Source: Paraphysomonas bandaiensis (lineage: Eukaryota; Chrysophyceae). Taken from it: a DNA stretch of 64,000 nucleotides. Below, piece by piece: positions 47,590 through 57,649 of the stretch (position 1 is its first letter; each line of letters starts with the position of its first letter). A program made the position numbers and the translations under genes. Under the pieces are notes generated by a model. That model was not told the DNA's origin. It searched no databases and saw only the letters and a program-made list of their open reading frames with translations. The stretch lies in assembly GCA_965644295.1 (NCBI GenBank), contig CBFFRP010000287.1, positions 1-64,000 on the forward strand. Reading direction: 5' to 3'.

Positions 47590-49115
47590 GTCAAACTAAT
47601 CAGATGTAAGTATGTTCACAAACTCAAGCGTGACATACTAGGCAACATACAGAAGTATAAAGCTCGACTCGTCGCACTAGGAAATCTTCAGGAGAAAACT
47701 GAGAAAGAGCCATCTACATTTGCACCGGTTGTCAAAGGGATAACTATCAGGCTCGTGATTGCAATTGCCTTTATGTTCCATATGCATGTACACCAGCTTG
47801 ATGTCAGTTCTGCATTTTGTTATGCAAATTTAGATGAAGATGTCTACATATGTACCCACCTCCAGATGAGGAGCTCAGCAATGGATGGTGTTTTAAACTC
47901 ATCAAAGCACGATATGGTTTACGAGCCTCACCGCGTCAGTGGAATCGCCACATCGATAAATTCATAAAGTCAATGCAGTTTAGATCATGCGTGTTAGATA
48001 CCTGCTTATATTATCGTTGGCACCAAGGCAGACTTACGTTATTACTCCTGTATGTAGATGACATCATAATCGCATCTATGGATTTTGAATTCCTTGTTTT
48101 TGTCAAGAACAAGTTCTGCCAAACGTTTGAGATGAGGGACATGGGAGAGTGCCAGAGTTTCCTAAATATCCGAATCACGAGAGGCGAAGACTGGTTCAAA
48201 CTAGATCAATCAAAGTATGCGGAGAAAGTGATTCAGAAGTTCAAATATGTCATGGGGAACAGTAGAAAGAATAAGGAAGCTCCGTTGCCATCAAATGCAC
48301 AAGAACTACTAGCTGCAGAACGGGAACTTACATCAGAACAGAAGGACTGGGTCTCAAAATTTCCGTATCGTAGTATTATTGGAGCAATCCTGTATCTCGC
48401 ACTCCACACAAGACCAGATCTCGCCTATGCAATCGGACTACTATCGAGATACAGCAGTAATCCTACATACGCATCGTGTCGTTTAGCTATTCATTTATTG
48501 AAATATTTGAGAGGCACCACCAGCAAAGGAATCAAATTCAGTGGGAGTAAGTTTGATTTACATGTATTTAGTGATGCGGACTGGGCAGGTGATATACTAA
48601 CGAGACGTTCAACTACCGGTTATATTGTATTCTTATGTGCTGGAGCAATCGCATGGCAGTCCAAACTGCAGACTACAGTTGCAACTTCCAGTATGGAGTC
48701 CGAGTGTATGGCTGAATATGCGGCCATGCAAGAACTGGTGTGGCTACGGGGGGTGTTACGAGAGCTAGGACTCGCATTGACGAAGCCAACCCCATTCTTC
48801 ATGGACAGCAAGAGTGCAAAAGATCTGTCAGAAAATCCAGTCTACCACAAAAGATCAAAACATATTCAGATAAAGTACCACTGGGTTCGGGAACACGTAA
48901 ATGGAAGGTTTCCTACAGCCAGATTGATTCATGTATCGACTAAGGATATGGCGGCAGACATATTTACAAAAGCGTTATCTACAAAGCTTTTTAAACTCCA
49001 TGAAAAAACTATCACAGGGGAAAGAGGAGCATTTCAAATGAAGTTGAGAAGAATCAGAAGAAGCGGTTCAAGAAAGGTTAAGGGTGTGTTTTTAGTGGGT
49101 AAGAATCCCACATAA
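47590..49115 (+). pseudogene. Copia 2 reverse transcriptase and RNase H
   Basis: The first part (HKLKRDILGNIQKYKARLVA, HQLDVSSAFCYANLDEDVY) is in a different frame from the 421-codon frame 47850-49115; an extra at in acatatgtacc at ~47848 divides them. The long frame has YGLRASPRQWN, LLLYVDDIIIA (catalytic YVDD), FPYRSIIGAILYLALHTRPD, FSDADWAGD, SSMESECMAEYAA, FFMDSKSAKDLS and IKYHWVREHV: RT and RNase H with all acidic catalytic residues. Apart from the frameshift and the nested insertion it looks intact. Confidence 0.93.
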
Positions 49116-49245
49116 CTGTGTTACAGCGAAGTGTGATGTCCACAGTATCTTTGAAGATTTTCACATCCGTTTTATCCTAAGATGACTAGATGATATATAT
49201 AGCTGCAGTATAATGACGATTACTCGTTTCTACATTGAGGAGGAG

Positions 49246-49565
49246 TGTTGGAATACGTATGGTTCTCTAAGATAGTACTGTAGAATACGTTAAACACAAT
49301 GTGAAAAACAGTAATACGTAGTCAATAGTCAAAGGTGCTATATAGCTATAACTGTGAAACTGAAGTATTATATCATGACGATTCAAGATACGGAAGTTGA
49401 GCAGTGGTTGACATGAACGAAATAATTTATCATGTTGTTGACATGTGTTACATGACAACACACACAATTGTGTATACAATTATAATAAAGTAATCTATCT
49501 AGTTTGACTAACTTAAACTTCTCTTACAACGATCTTAATCATCTGAAAATGGTCAATTGTCAATA
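49246..49565 (+). repeat. Copia 2 right LTR
   Basis: Same as the left LTR apart from aacacaa for aatacaa and atctatct for atctgtct. Purine tract gaggaggag precedes it; caaaa target duplicate follows. Confidence 0.95.
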
Positions 49566-49575
49566 CAAAAATGCC

Positions 49576-49610
49576 GTTGCAATATATCAATATATTGTTC
49601 CTTATCTCTG
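49576..49610 (+). repeat. Possible end of a second hAT element
   Basis: ttgcaatatatcaatatattgttccttatctctg resembles the right end of the hAT derivative at 27.16 kb (caatatattgttcccaatccctg). No partner end was found left of Copia 2. Confidence 0.5.
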
Positions 49611-49875
49611 GTAAGTATAATCTTTGCAATATTTGTGTGGCGCAGCATGATGTTGAGCTTGTAGTAGACATATTGATGTGCGATGTACCACCCGTTTGTG
49701 AAAGTACTAGCGTTTGATCTGATAGGCGATTACTTACTTTCCATACTACTCATACTTCATACTACGTTGCCAGTAACAATTTATTTCTGGCTTGAAACTA
49801 CTGAAAACTAGCTAGATATTTTAATATATAAACATATATAAATGTAATACACCGCAGATATCAGAATCATGTGAG

Positions 49876-50393
49876 TTACTTTGGTCGAAAGGGAATTGCT
49901 GTGAAGGTATCCTGTGGTCTCTTGAATGATGGATGATATCCAAAATCTTTTTCCTGAAACGAACATAAAATGAACTACGTTCAGTAAACAAGAATAGGGT
50001 AAAGTACCAACAACTTTATTCCTCGTGTATGTCCAGCCTTTGCTCTGTCATATATTGCTGCGATGTCAGCCGTCATTTCCTTATACCTTTACGACATCGT
50101 TACTCAATTATCAAACTATACAAAATATATTACTTATTAGCAAATGGTCCAATATCAGCGTCGTAATTCTTTGACCACTCTTTGTTAGCATTTATTCGAG
50201 ATAAAATGTCGCTCTTACGATTCTCCAGCACATTTAAGTGTCGCTCGAACTCCGCTTTGCTTTTTTCATCAGCTTTGATTTCATCATCCAACATCTGAAG
50301 CTGCATTCGTAAATTGTCTAACACGCCTTTTATTGCAGAGGCAGTGCTATTCATTTCAATCATTTCTTTTCTCGTAATGCCGTCACTCATCAT
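49876..50393 (-). CDS. Conserved small coiled-coil protein, family not named
   Basis: Three exons in phase: 50393-50134, 50086-50008 and 49953-49876, about 138 aa. Residues 10-75 are a continuous coiled coil rich in Lys, Glu and Leu (LDNLRMQLQMLDDEIKADEK). A turn NYDADIGPF, a second helix and the tail FGYHPSFKR ... DTFTAIPFRPK end the protein. The FGYHPSFKR and FTAIPFRPK parts look strongly constrained and recall small cilia- or centrosome-associated coiled-coil proteins, but I cannot name the family. Two introns are short (54 and 47 nt). The start is the first of two adjacent Met codons. It diverges from the ankyrin gene. Confidence 0.8.
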
Positions 50394-50851
50394 TCACCGC
50401 GAAATATAGTAAGATTAAATATCAACAACACGCGCGAGCTTGCGCAGAGAAACAATTAAACAGCCCCTTAAGTTTTAACTTATGTCCACACCGTGTAATC
50501 ACGATAAATAGCAGTCCTAGTGACGGCAAGGCCCAGTGATTGCGAGTGCTTAACTACTCTTGTATATGGAGCCTGATTCCATAGCTGAGCCTCAACATTA
50601 TCCGCCGAAACCGCCTCCACTGCAAGATGATGACGTGAAATACTGCTGTACACTGACTGTACTCTGCTGACGTACATCTGTAAGGTGTATGGTGTACCAC
50701 ATATACAGTACGTATTCCGGTATTCACCGAATGGCCAAATGGACGATCACAGCACTGCTGTAGGTGTACCGTATACCATACGTGTATATAGACGCTCGTT
50801 CGAATATACCAACCAGATAATTAATTAGTGTAAGTATCTGCACTGCGTACC
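50394..50851. promoter_or_regulatory. Shared upstream region of the coiled-coil and ankyrin genes
   Basis: 458 bp between divergent starts, locally less AT-rich. Contains aatactgctgtacactg near 50639, sharing atactgctgtac with the QARS/COMT spacer, and a palindromic-looking gtaccgtataccatacgtgta near 50767. Confidence 0.4.
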
Positions 50852-53800
50852 ATGATTGGACGGACCCTCTTCCTTCTTCTCTTATGTAGAGTATGTTTAG
50901 TTGGATCAAGAAGAGTGTCTGGACAGTCTGTTGAATCATATTTTTTCTTACGTGATGCTAATGATGGGCAGTGCTTTGCGGGAAATGTGTTTCAAAGATG
51001 TTCGAATACATCTCTGTGGTTCATTTCCTCCTCTGGAAGTGATTCTTATAACTTTCATCTTAAGCAGAATGGGCGTTCTCAGTGTTTATCACGGTACTTG
51101 CTTGTTAGCAATCAGTATTACGAAAGGCTTATGATTCGCACAGCTCTCAAGCCACTGAAAATGACACACAGTTGATGTTTTCAGATTGTGATGTCGTAGC
51201 TAACTGGAATCTCCTTGGTGATCCTGAATCAGGTGAATCGACTGACAGTTTTTAGGCTAAACTAAGAAATATGTTTATTAGGATATTTTCTGACTGATGG
51301 AGAAGCTTGTATAAACAGACATGGTAACAGTGCAGTTCTGATAAACTGTGACGATGGACGTACAACTTTTTCGGTGCAATGTAAGTGTCTTCAGTGTATG
51401 ATTATCTGTCATGCGTTTGCTTCTTTCACTTGTGTCTAGACTTAACCATGGCATGATGTAATACCGTATTTGACTATTCAGTCATAACACTGGAAGATAT
51501 AAGAACTATGTCGAGTAAGAATGTCGAGCTTCTTCATGCCATCGCTTTTAGAAATGAGTCTGCTATTAGTTTCATATTATCCCAGAGCGAAGACTTATAT
51601 AAGACCGTGAATGCTCAAGACTGGGATGGCCAGACTCCTGTTATGGTCGCTGCAGGGTTGGGAGAGCTCTCTGTCGTTAAACAACTAGTGGATGCTGGTG
51701 CAGATTTGAATGCACGAGATAAAGAGGGCATTTCTGCACTTATGGAGGCTGCGGCCAATAATCATACAGGGGTAGTGGAGTACTTGTGTGGCATTGGTGC
51801 AGATGTAGATGCGACCTCAGTTTCAGGAGTCACTGCGTTATGGCTGGCATCTGCTGAGGGTCATGACGTGATTGTAAGTTTTCTTTTATCTGAGAATGCT
51901 GATACTGGCATTTCTAGACAAGATGGTATTACACCTCTCATGGTAGCAGCCTCTCAGGGATTAGCTAATACAGTGTCAGCTCTCGTGCAGTCTGGGTTGA
52001 ATGTCAATGACAAAGATAACGAGGGAGCATCGGCGTTGATTCATGCCGCCGAATATGGAGACTCTACAGTTGTTCGATTGCTGCTTTCACATGCAGCAGA
52101 TATAAATTATCTATCCGAGAATCAGTTCAGCCCTTTAATTGTCGCCAGTGCACATGGGCATATGGATGTGGTTCGTCTGTTAGTAGAGTATGGAGGCGAC
52201 GTCAATTTTCCCCACCCCGAAGGTGTCACTGCGTTAATGTATGCCTCAGCCAGCGGTCACCAGAAAATTGTATCGTACTTATTGGGGGAGAACGCAGATC
52301 CCAATGCGAAGCACAGTTTAGGAGGCACGGCTTTGATTGAAGCGGCTACAGGAGGTCACCTAGACGTTGTTGAAGAGTTAGTGAAGGCTGGAGCAGATAT
52401 CAATGTGGTGGATAGCGAAGGTGTAAATGCTCTAATGTCTGCATGTGCCAAGGGTCACTCTGAAGTGGCAAGGTTGGTATTTTTTGTGCATTCTTGCGTT
52501 GCCCAGTTATTTCCGTCTGTTGTAGATATATGTGAATGGGGTTATTTGTTGTTCTGATGTATTCGTCCTAGATATCTGCTGTCTCACGCGGTGGATCTTG
52601 ACTTAGCCTCACACTCTGGCGGCACAGCACTGATATATGCTGCCTCAAAGGGCTACACAGATATCGTAGCGGCCCTATTAAGTGCCGGAGCTGACATAAA
52701 TATTGCAATACATGCAACTGATTCATATCTAGAAAGTTTGGACGGCGAAAATAATGATGTAATAACCGAAGCAACTGGAAGTGCAATTGGTGAAGCAGAC
52801 ACAAAAGAAGTACTGGATGACCACAGAGAAGGTGCTACTGCCTTAATGGCAGCATGTGAGGGTGGACATATGGATACAGTTCGCCTATTGGTAGAGAGCG
52901 GAGCCAACGTTCATATTCCAGATGCCAGTCATATATCTCCCCTAGTGAATACTGTTCGTGCTAACTTCACAGAAATCACGCACTACTTGCTGCGCAACGG
53001 TGCAAACCCTAACGACCCGTTTATTGACAACGAGGTAAGTATTACTCTCTAGTAGTTATCGTGGTACATGCCGTATTCCAATACCAGGGATATAAAACAT
53101 GTGTATCCTACCTCATTCCATTTCCAAAGATACATGTATGAATATATTATCGACTACGGTGTAGTTATAAGAATATATGCTGATAATAAGGTTGATTATA
53201 TATATAATTATCACTACTTCTTTCGTGCACATATTAGGGAAGTGAGTATAATTTACTGCTGGAGGCTGTGTATGCTAAGGACTCTCGTCTTGCCCAGTTA
53301 CTTATAGAGTATGGAGCTCTGGTGAATGCCACTGATAACAACGGCACATCGGTGCTGGTGCATGCAAGTGCATTAGGTCTCGATGGTGTTGTGCGCGATT
53401 TATTAGGAAAGGACAATACGCTAATTATGTCCAATGAGGACAGAGTTACAGCACTTATTGTATCTGTGCAAAAGGGGTACGCAGAAGTTGTGAAAGTACT
53501 GCTGCGCAGTCACGGCGTGAGTGCCAATAGCCGTGATGATAGCCAGAGCACAGCGTTGATGGTGGCTGCAGCTGCAGGGTACCCAGTTATCGTAGAGATA
53601 CTTTTGCAATTCGGAGCGCAAGTAGATGCCCAGAATAGTGATGGACACACAGCTTTCATGTTTGCGACCCACGGCCAGGGGAGAGTAGAACATACTGCTT
53701 ACCTCGTACATCGCCACAGGAGAAGTGGGAAACAAGGTTTGTGGAAGGATGAATTAAGAGTGATTCAGGATCAGCGAGCAGCGTACGAGAGAATTATAAG

Positions 53801-54038
53801 TACTCTTAGAAAATATGGAGCAAATGAAAATATCAGGGTGAGTGATTATCTCTGTTTTTAATAACTGTATTATGGTGGGATATGGCCGTGCCAATCAGGC
53901 TGTGTTCAGTATTTTATCTCACTTAATTTTTGTGCATTTGATCAGGATTCGGAAGGACATATCGCAAGCGATTTCTCATTTTCTACTCCAAAGAAAAGTA
54001 AGCGTACTACACGTGATGAAACCCCTGCCGAATTATAG
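50852..54038 (+). CDS. Secretory ankyrin-repeat protein
   Basis: Seven exons in phase: 50852-51093, 51144-51232, 51282-51380, 51482-52472, 52572-53034, 53238-53837 and 53946-54038, 858 aa. Residues 1-25 form a signal peptide (RTLFLLLLCRVCLVGS). Residues ~26-165 are Cys-rich in pairs (QCFAGNVFQRC, SQCLSR, FSDCDVVANWNLLGD, GEACINRHG, INCDDGR) and could be a beta-trefoil-like domain. From ~170 about 17 ankyrin repeats follow, with full consensus units such as GGTALIEAATGGHLDVVEELV; one 45-residue acidic insert interrupts them. The last exon gives a basic tail KKSKRTTRDETPAEL. Ankyrin repeats are normally cytosolic or nuclear binding modules, so placement behind a signal peptide is unusual. Binding partner unknown. 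A C-terminal ER-retention role of the final AEL is only a guess. Confidence 0.85.
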
Positions 54039-54359
54039 ATCTAGGTTTCATTGCTTAAATTATAAAGACTACTCTAAGCGAAAAATTATTTCGTTTATTT
54101 GATATTTACTGGCAACTACAGAGTTTGTATAATAATCATGTAGTCATAAGAGTATCTAGCGCTTAAGTATTTGTTACGTACATATATCGCGTACTGAGCA
54201 TTGATTGCAGTATCATTCAACATTTAACAATGCAGCACGTTATGCACATATATTGAAAGTCATATTATTAGCAATAGACGTTAAGAATCAGCACCAGTTC
54301 AGTAGCCAGAAGAAAACTAGTCAAGCTAGATAGACGTCTACCTGTAACTAAATAGTACA
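54039..54359. other. Intergenic stretch, no gene seen
   Basis: 3' flank of the ankyrin gene, AT-rich. Confidence 0.45.
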
Positions 54360-54725
54360 AACTCTATTATCCTACTAATGAACGCTACGGAGGCTGCTTG
54401 TCCGTCGCCGCAAGCACCAAGGTGCAACCACCTCCATTCTATCGCTCAAAGCAAACGCCGTGAGCAAGCAGAATGTTGATATACCTGACATCTGCTGACT
54501 TCAGGATATTGAGTCCTTAAGAAGATGAACATCCCGGATGCTTGAATCAGGAGACAGCCCAATACCCCGGTAACCTTCAGGTGGGCCCTGTCCCGGACGC
54601 CTGTTTATTCGTCAGGGCCCAAAGACGTCTACACAAGTGACACTTATTGGTGTCCTTTGTACCACACAAGCATTCAGCTATGAGTGGGCAGAAGAATATC
54701 TGCTGTCTATGTTTGCGGCGTATAT
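54360..54725 (+). repeat. Dispersed ~500-bp repeat (copy E)
   Basis: Matches copy D from aactctattatcctac through gccgcaagcaccaaggtgca, gccgtgagcaagcagaatgt, gacttcaggatattgagtcc, gacacttattggtgtc and gctatgagtgggcagaa. It breaks off after tgtttgcggc. Confidence 0.9.
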
Positions 54726-55580
54726 ATTGACTATTGGTCATTTTCACAAGTAAGATCGTTACGATAACTTTATTGTAATCCAACTACAGTAGATAGACTA
54801 TTTTACTAAATTGCATATACAATGGGCAATGGGGTATATTACTCAACCAAGTCAAATTGATTGAATTACCTAGTCACACTATACACTATTATTGGCGGAA
54901 TAACCTAGTCAAAATAATAAATAATTCAACCTAGTCAATTTTGGTATTCAACCTAGTTGTTCTAATATCCATTGATTACACACTGTGACTATCTAAGATA
55001 CCATCTCAAGTATCAAAACAAACTTTCAAACATAACAATAAACTCATATATATTCTACATTCTACAGTATAATCCAACAGTATATTTTATTTCCCACCAT
55101 TCCTGATATTGTCAGGCCAAGCCTTTCATCAGATCCCGTAGGGGAGATACAATATTTCCTATACACCTGCCCTTTCTCCTGAATTAATCCCCCCGATTAG
55201 CTAACCTACGACAATATGAATTAATTTCGTGGAGATTTTATCACATTGCTTGAAAGACTAGTGGAAAAGAGAATATAATGATTAGGGGGAAATCGTACGT
55301 GATAAACACATCAACATTATGTCAAAAAAGAAAAATTTCAGCCCACAGCTCAACACAATTCCCAACACGCAAAAGGGCGTAAAAGAAAGTGAATTAGAAT
55401 CGACAAGATAAATTCTGATTACAAAAATTTCTTCAATTCAGTTATTGACTTCAATGATACTTAACAGATTATGATACTTAACAGATTATTGCTTGTACAC
55501 AAAATTCCTTAAAAACATATTAGGTTTGATCATAGGTTATAAACCACCAATCATACAGCACACTTTTGAGTAGGTAGAAA
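54726..55580. other. Intergenic stretch with an acctagtca word repeat
   Basis: acctagtca or close forms occur about four times at 54830-54960. Otherwise AT-rich with no coding signal; includes the 3' flank of the MORN gene. Confidence 0.5.
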
Positions 55581-57249
55581 TTATATCCGCAATCGTTTGT
55601 GTGGCATTCGATTCCCCGTGATATCAGCAAAAGAGTGCACAGTACTTCCAACTGAACCGCTTGAATCTCGACTGCGTTTAAATTCTAAGGCGGCGGCAGT
55701 TGTGTCTTCGGTGGTATATATATTGGATGGTTCTGAATTTTCTTTTGCTGCCTGATCCTCATTGGCGTGTAATTGTTGTGCTAGAAGCCGCTTTGCTCCT
55801 ATAGTAGTTCGCAAAGTACGATTACGCTTCACAGGTAACACAGTAATAACTTTTTCCATCAGCCATACAGAGGCTTTTCTTTTTCCACCCTTTCCCACTT
55901 CCCATATCCCTGTGTGGCTGGTCCCGTCAGAGTAAGTCATCGTACCGTGTCCATGCTTCTCTCCCATCTCCCACTCCCCTTCGTATTTCTTCTTATCCCC
56001 CTGCGCATACGTCATTACTCCCTTGCCATGTCTCCGTCCTGCTTTCCATGCGCCGACATACACCCTCCCACTTCCGTATGTCATTATTCCCAGTCCATCT
56101 TTTTCGCCATTTGACCACGTGCCGGAGTACTTATCACCATTAATGTATGTCATGCTGCCTTGACCTTCACGAACACCATTCACCCAAGTTCCGTCATATT
56201 CACTTCCATCAATGTAAGTGTACACACCATAGCCTTCTATACGCCCCTGCTCCCATTGGCCCTCATACTTTGACCCATTTGTGAAACAGTAAACCCCTTT
56301 TCCATGCTTGAGACCTCCCATCCATGAACCGCAGTAGGTACCGTTCGACTCGACCATATGACCTTCACATTGAATTTTTCCTTGCACCCAGGCACCGTCG
56401 TAAATAGCCCCGGTAATATATATCATTTTTCCGGTTCCATGCTGTAGATTATTTTTCCAGCAACCCGTGTATATATCTCCATTGCGGTAACTCATAGTAC
56501 CTTTACCGTGAGCAATATCGTCTTTCCAGGCTCCATGGAATACATCGCCAGTGGTATAGGTCATTCGACCCTCGCCCCACCTTTTCCCCCCTTTCCACTC
56601 CCCTTCATAGGCTCCGCCCATATTGTATTTCATTCTACCTTCTCCACATGGACAGTCACGCTCCCAACTACCTTCGTAGAAGTCACCGTTGCAGTACTGC
56701 ATGCGCCCCTGACCATGTCGATATCCTTCGCGCCATTGACCGGAATATAAACCCCCATCGGCATACGAAAGCTGACCTAGACCACTTTTCTCATCCCTCA
56801 GCCATTGTCCTTCATATACACTGCCGTCGCTGTATGTCATTTTACCAGGGCCATGCTTTCTTCCTGCTTTGGTCACACCTATATATTCCACATCAATGCA
56901 ACTTCCACCACTGTCAACACATGATAATGAACGAGTCATTAAAACGTCATTATGAAGCGCATTATCAGGGTTGCTACATTTGGAACACACTATTGCATTT
57001 TTAGTTTGGGTGATCAAGCAGCATTCGTCGCAGGTTACGTGTCCTACAATGTGGACGATTAGTATAGTATTATATTTGACGTTAAGTTAACTTACCACAC
57101 TGAAACGCATCGTTTGACGTCATATTATTACATTGACAGCACTGTACAATGGAGTTGGTACCATCTAATATGCTTCCACTGACATTCTCTTTCGATCTTT
57201 TGAGACTCTTTCTTATAGATTTGGCGATACTTTTTCTTAGACCACTCAT
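55581..57249 (-). CDS. RING-finger protein with 14 MORN repeats
   Basis: Two exons in phase: 57249-57096 and 57043-55581, 538 aa. The 52-nt intron falls inside a zinc finger. Joined, residues 37-74 give C-x2-C-x10-C-x-H-x2-C-x2-C-x11-C-x2-C, a C3HC4 RING pattern (CCQC ... CGHVTCDEC ... CSKC). RING fingers recruit E2 enzymes, so ubiquitin ligase activity is inferred. Residues ~100-440 hold 14 MORN units (YEGQW, YSGQW, YEGSW, YEGEW, FHGAW and so on), which bind membranes lipids or proteins. The C-terminal ~100 residues are Lys/Arg- and Ser-rich (KRNRTLRTT, FKRSRDSSGS). The downstream Met at 57017 would lose half the finger, so the upstream start is preferred. It diverges from the receptor gene. 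Confidence 0.88.
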
Positions 57250-57649
57250 GAGCACCTAAAATATAGTTGCAAGTTGTGGGCTCTACCAGAATGCTTCTTG
57301 TAGCTGTCAAACTGTCAGCAGTTGGTTCATTCTTTTACAGAACTAACAAACGGTCACTACGCTATACAGTGTGTATCCAGATATTTTACGGGAAACACAA
57401 CCTCTTTATAACGGATGTCTATCCGGTTACAGATATCACACTGGCTGTATCTTCAACAGAGGGTTGAAAGAAAAATGCAAAGTACGAATAAGAGGAAAGG
57501 AATGCTGCGTGTTCATACTCATGCTTGTGTTGAGTACATGAATAGGCATAGAGGTGGACATCAGATGTAAAAGAATGAGCCAAAGGCAGGTATTGAATAC
57601 CTGTGCATCCCTGTAAAATATATTCCATACCGTCCGTTCATTCGCTAAT
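57250..57649. promoter_or_regulatory. Shared upstream region of the MORN and receptor genes
   Basis: 400 bp between divergent starts. No TATA box or shared atactgctg word seen; ctgtcagcagttgg near 57315 is the closest. Confidence 0.35.

Larger units (their letters stand above)
39694..49565 (+). mobile_element. Copia LTR retrotransposon 2, split by a nested Gypsy-type element
   Basis: 320-bp LTRs at 39694-40013 and 49246-49565 differ at about two bases. The 5-bp duplicate caaaa flanks both ends (39689-39693 and 49566-49570). Primer site tggtagcgaatgcgg follows the left LTR; purine tract attgaggaggag precedes the right LTR. Internal order: gag, broken zinc knuckles, protease-like part, pre-integrase, linker, then RT-RNase H. 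The integrase core seems to be missing. The RT start is split at 42532/47590 by the 5,053-bp nested element. Confidence 0.96.
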
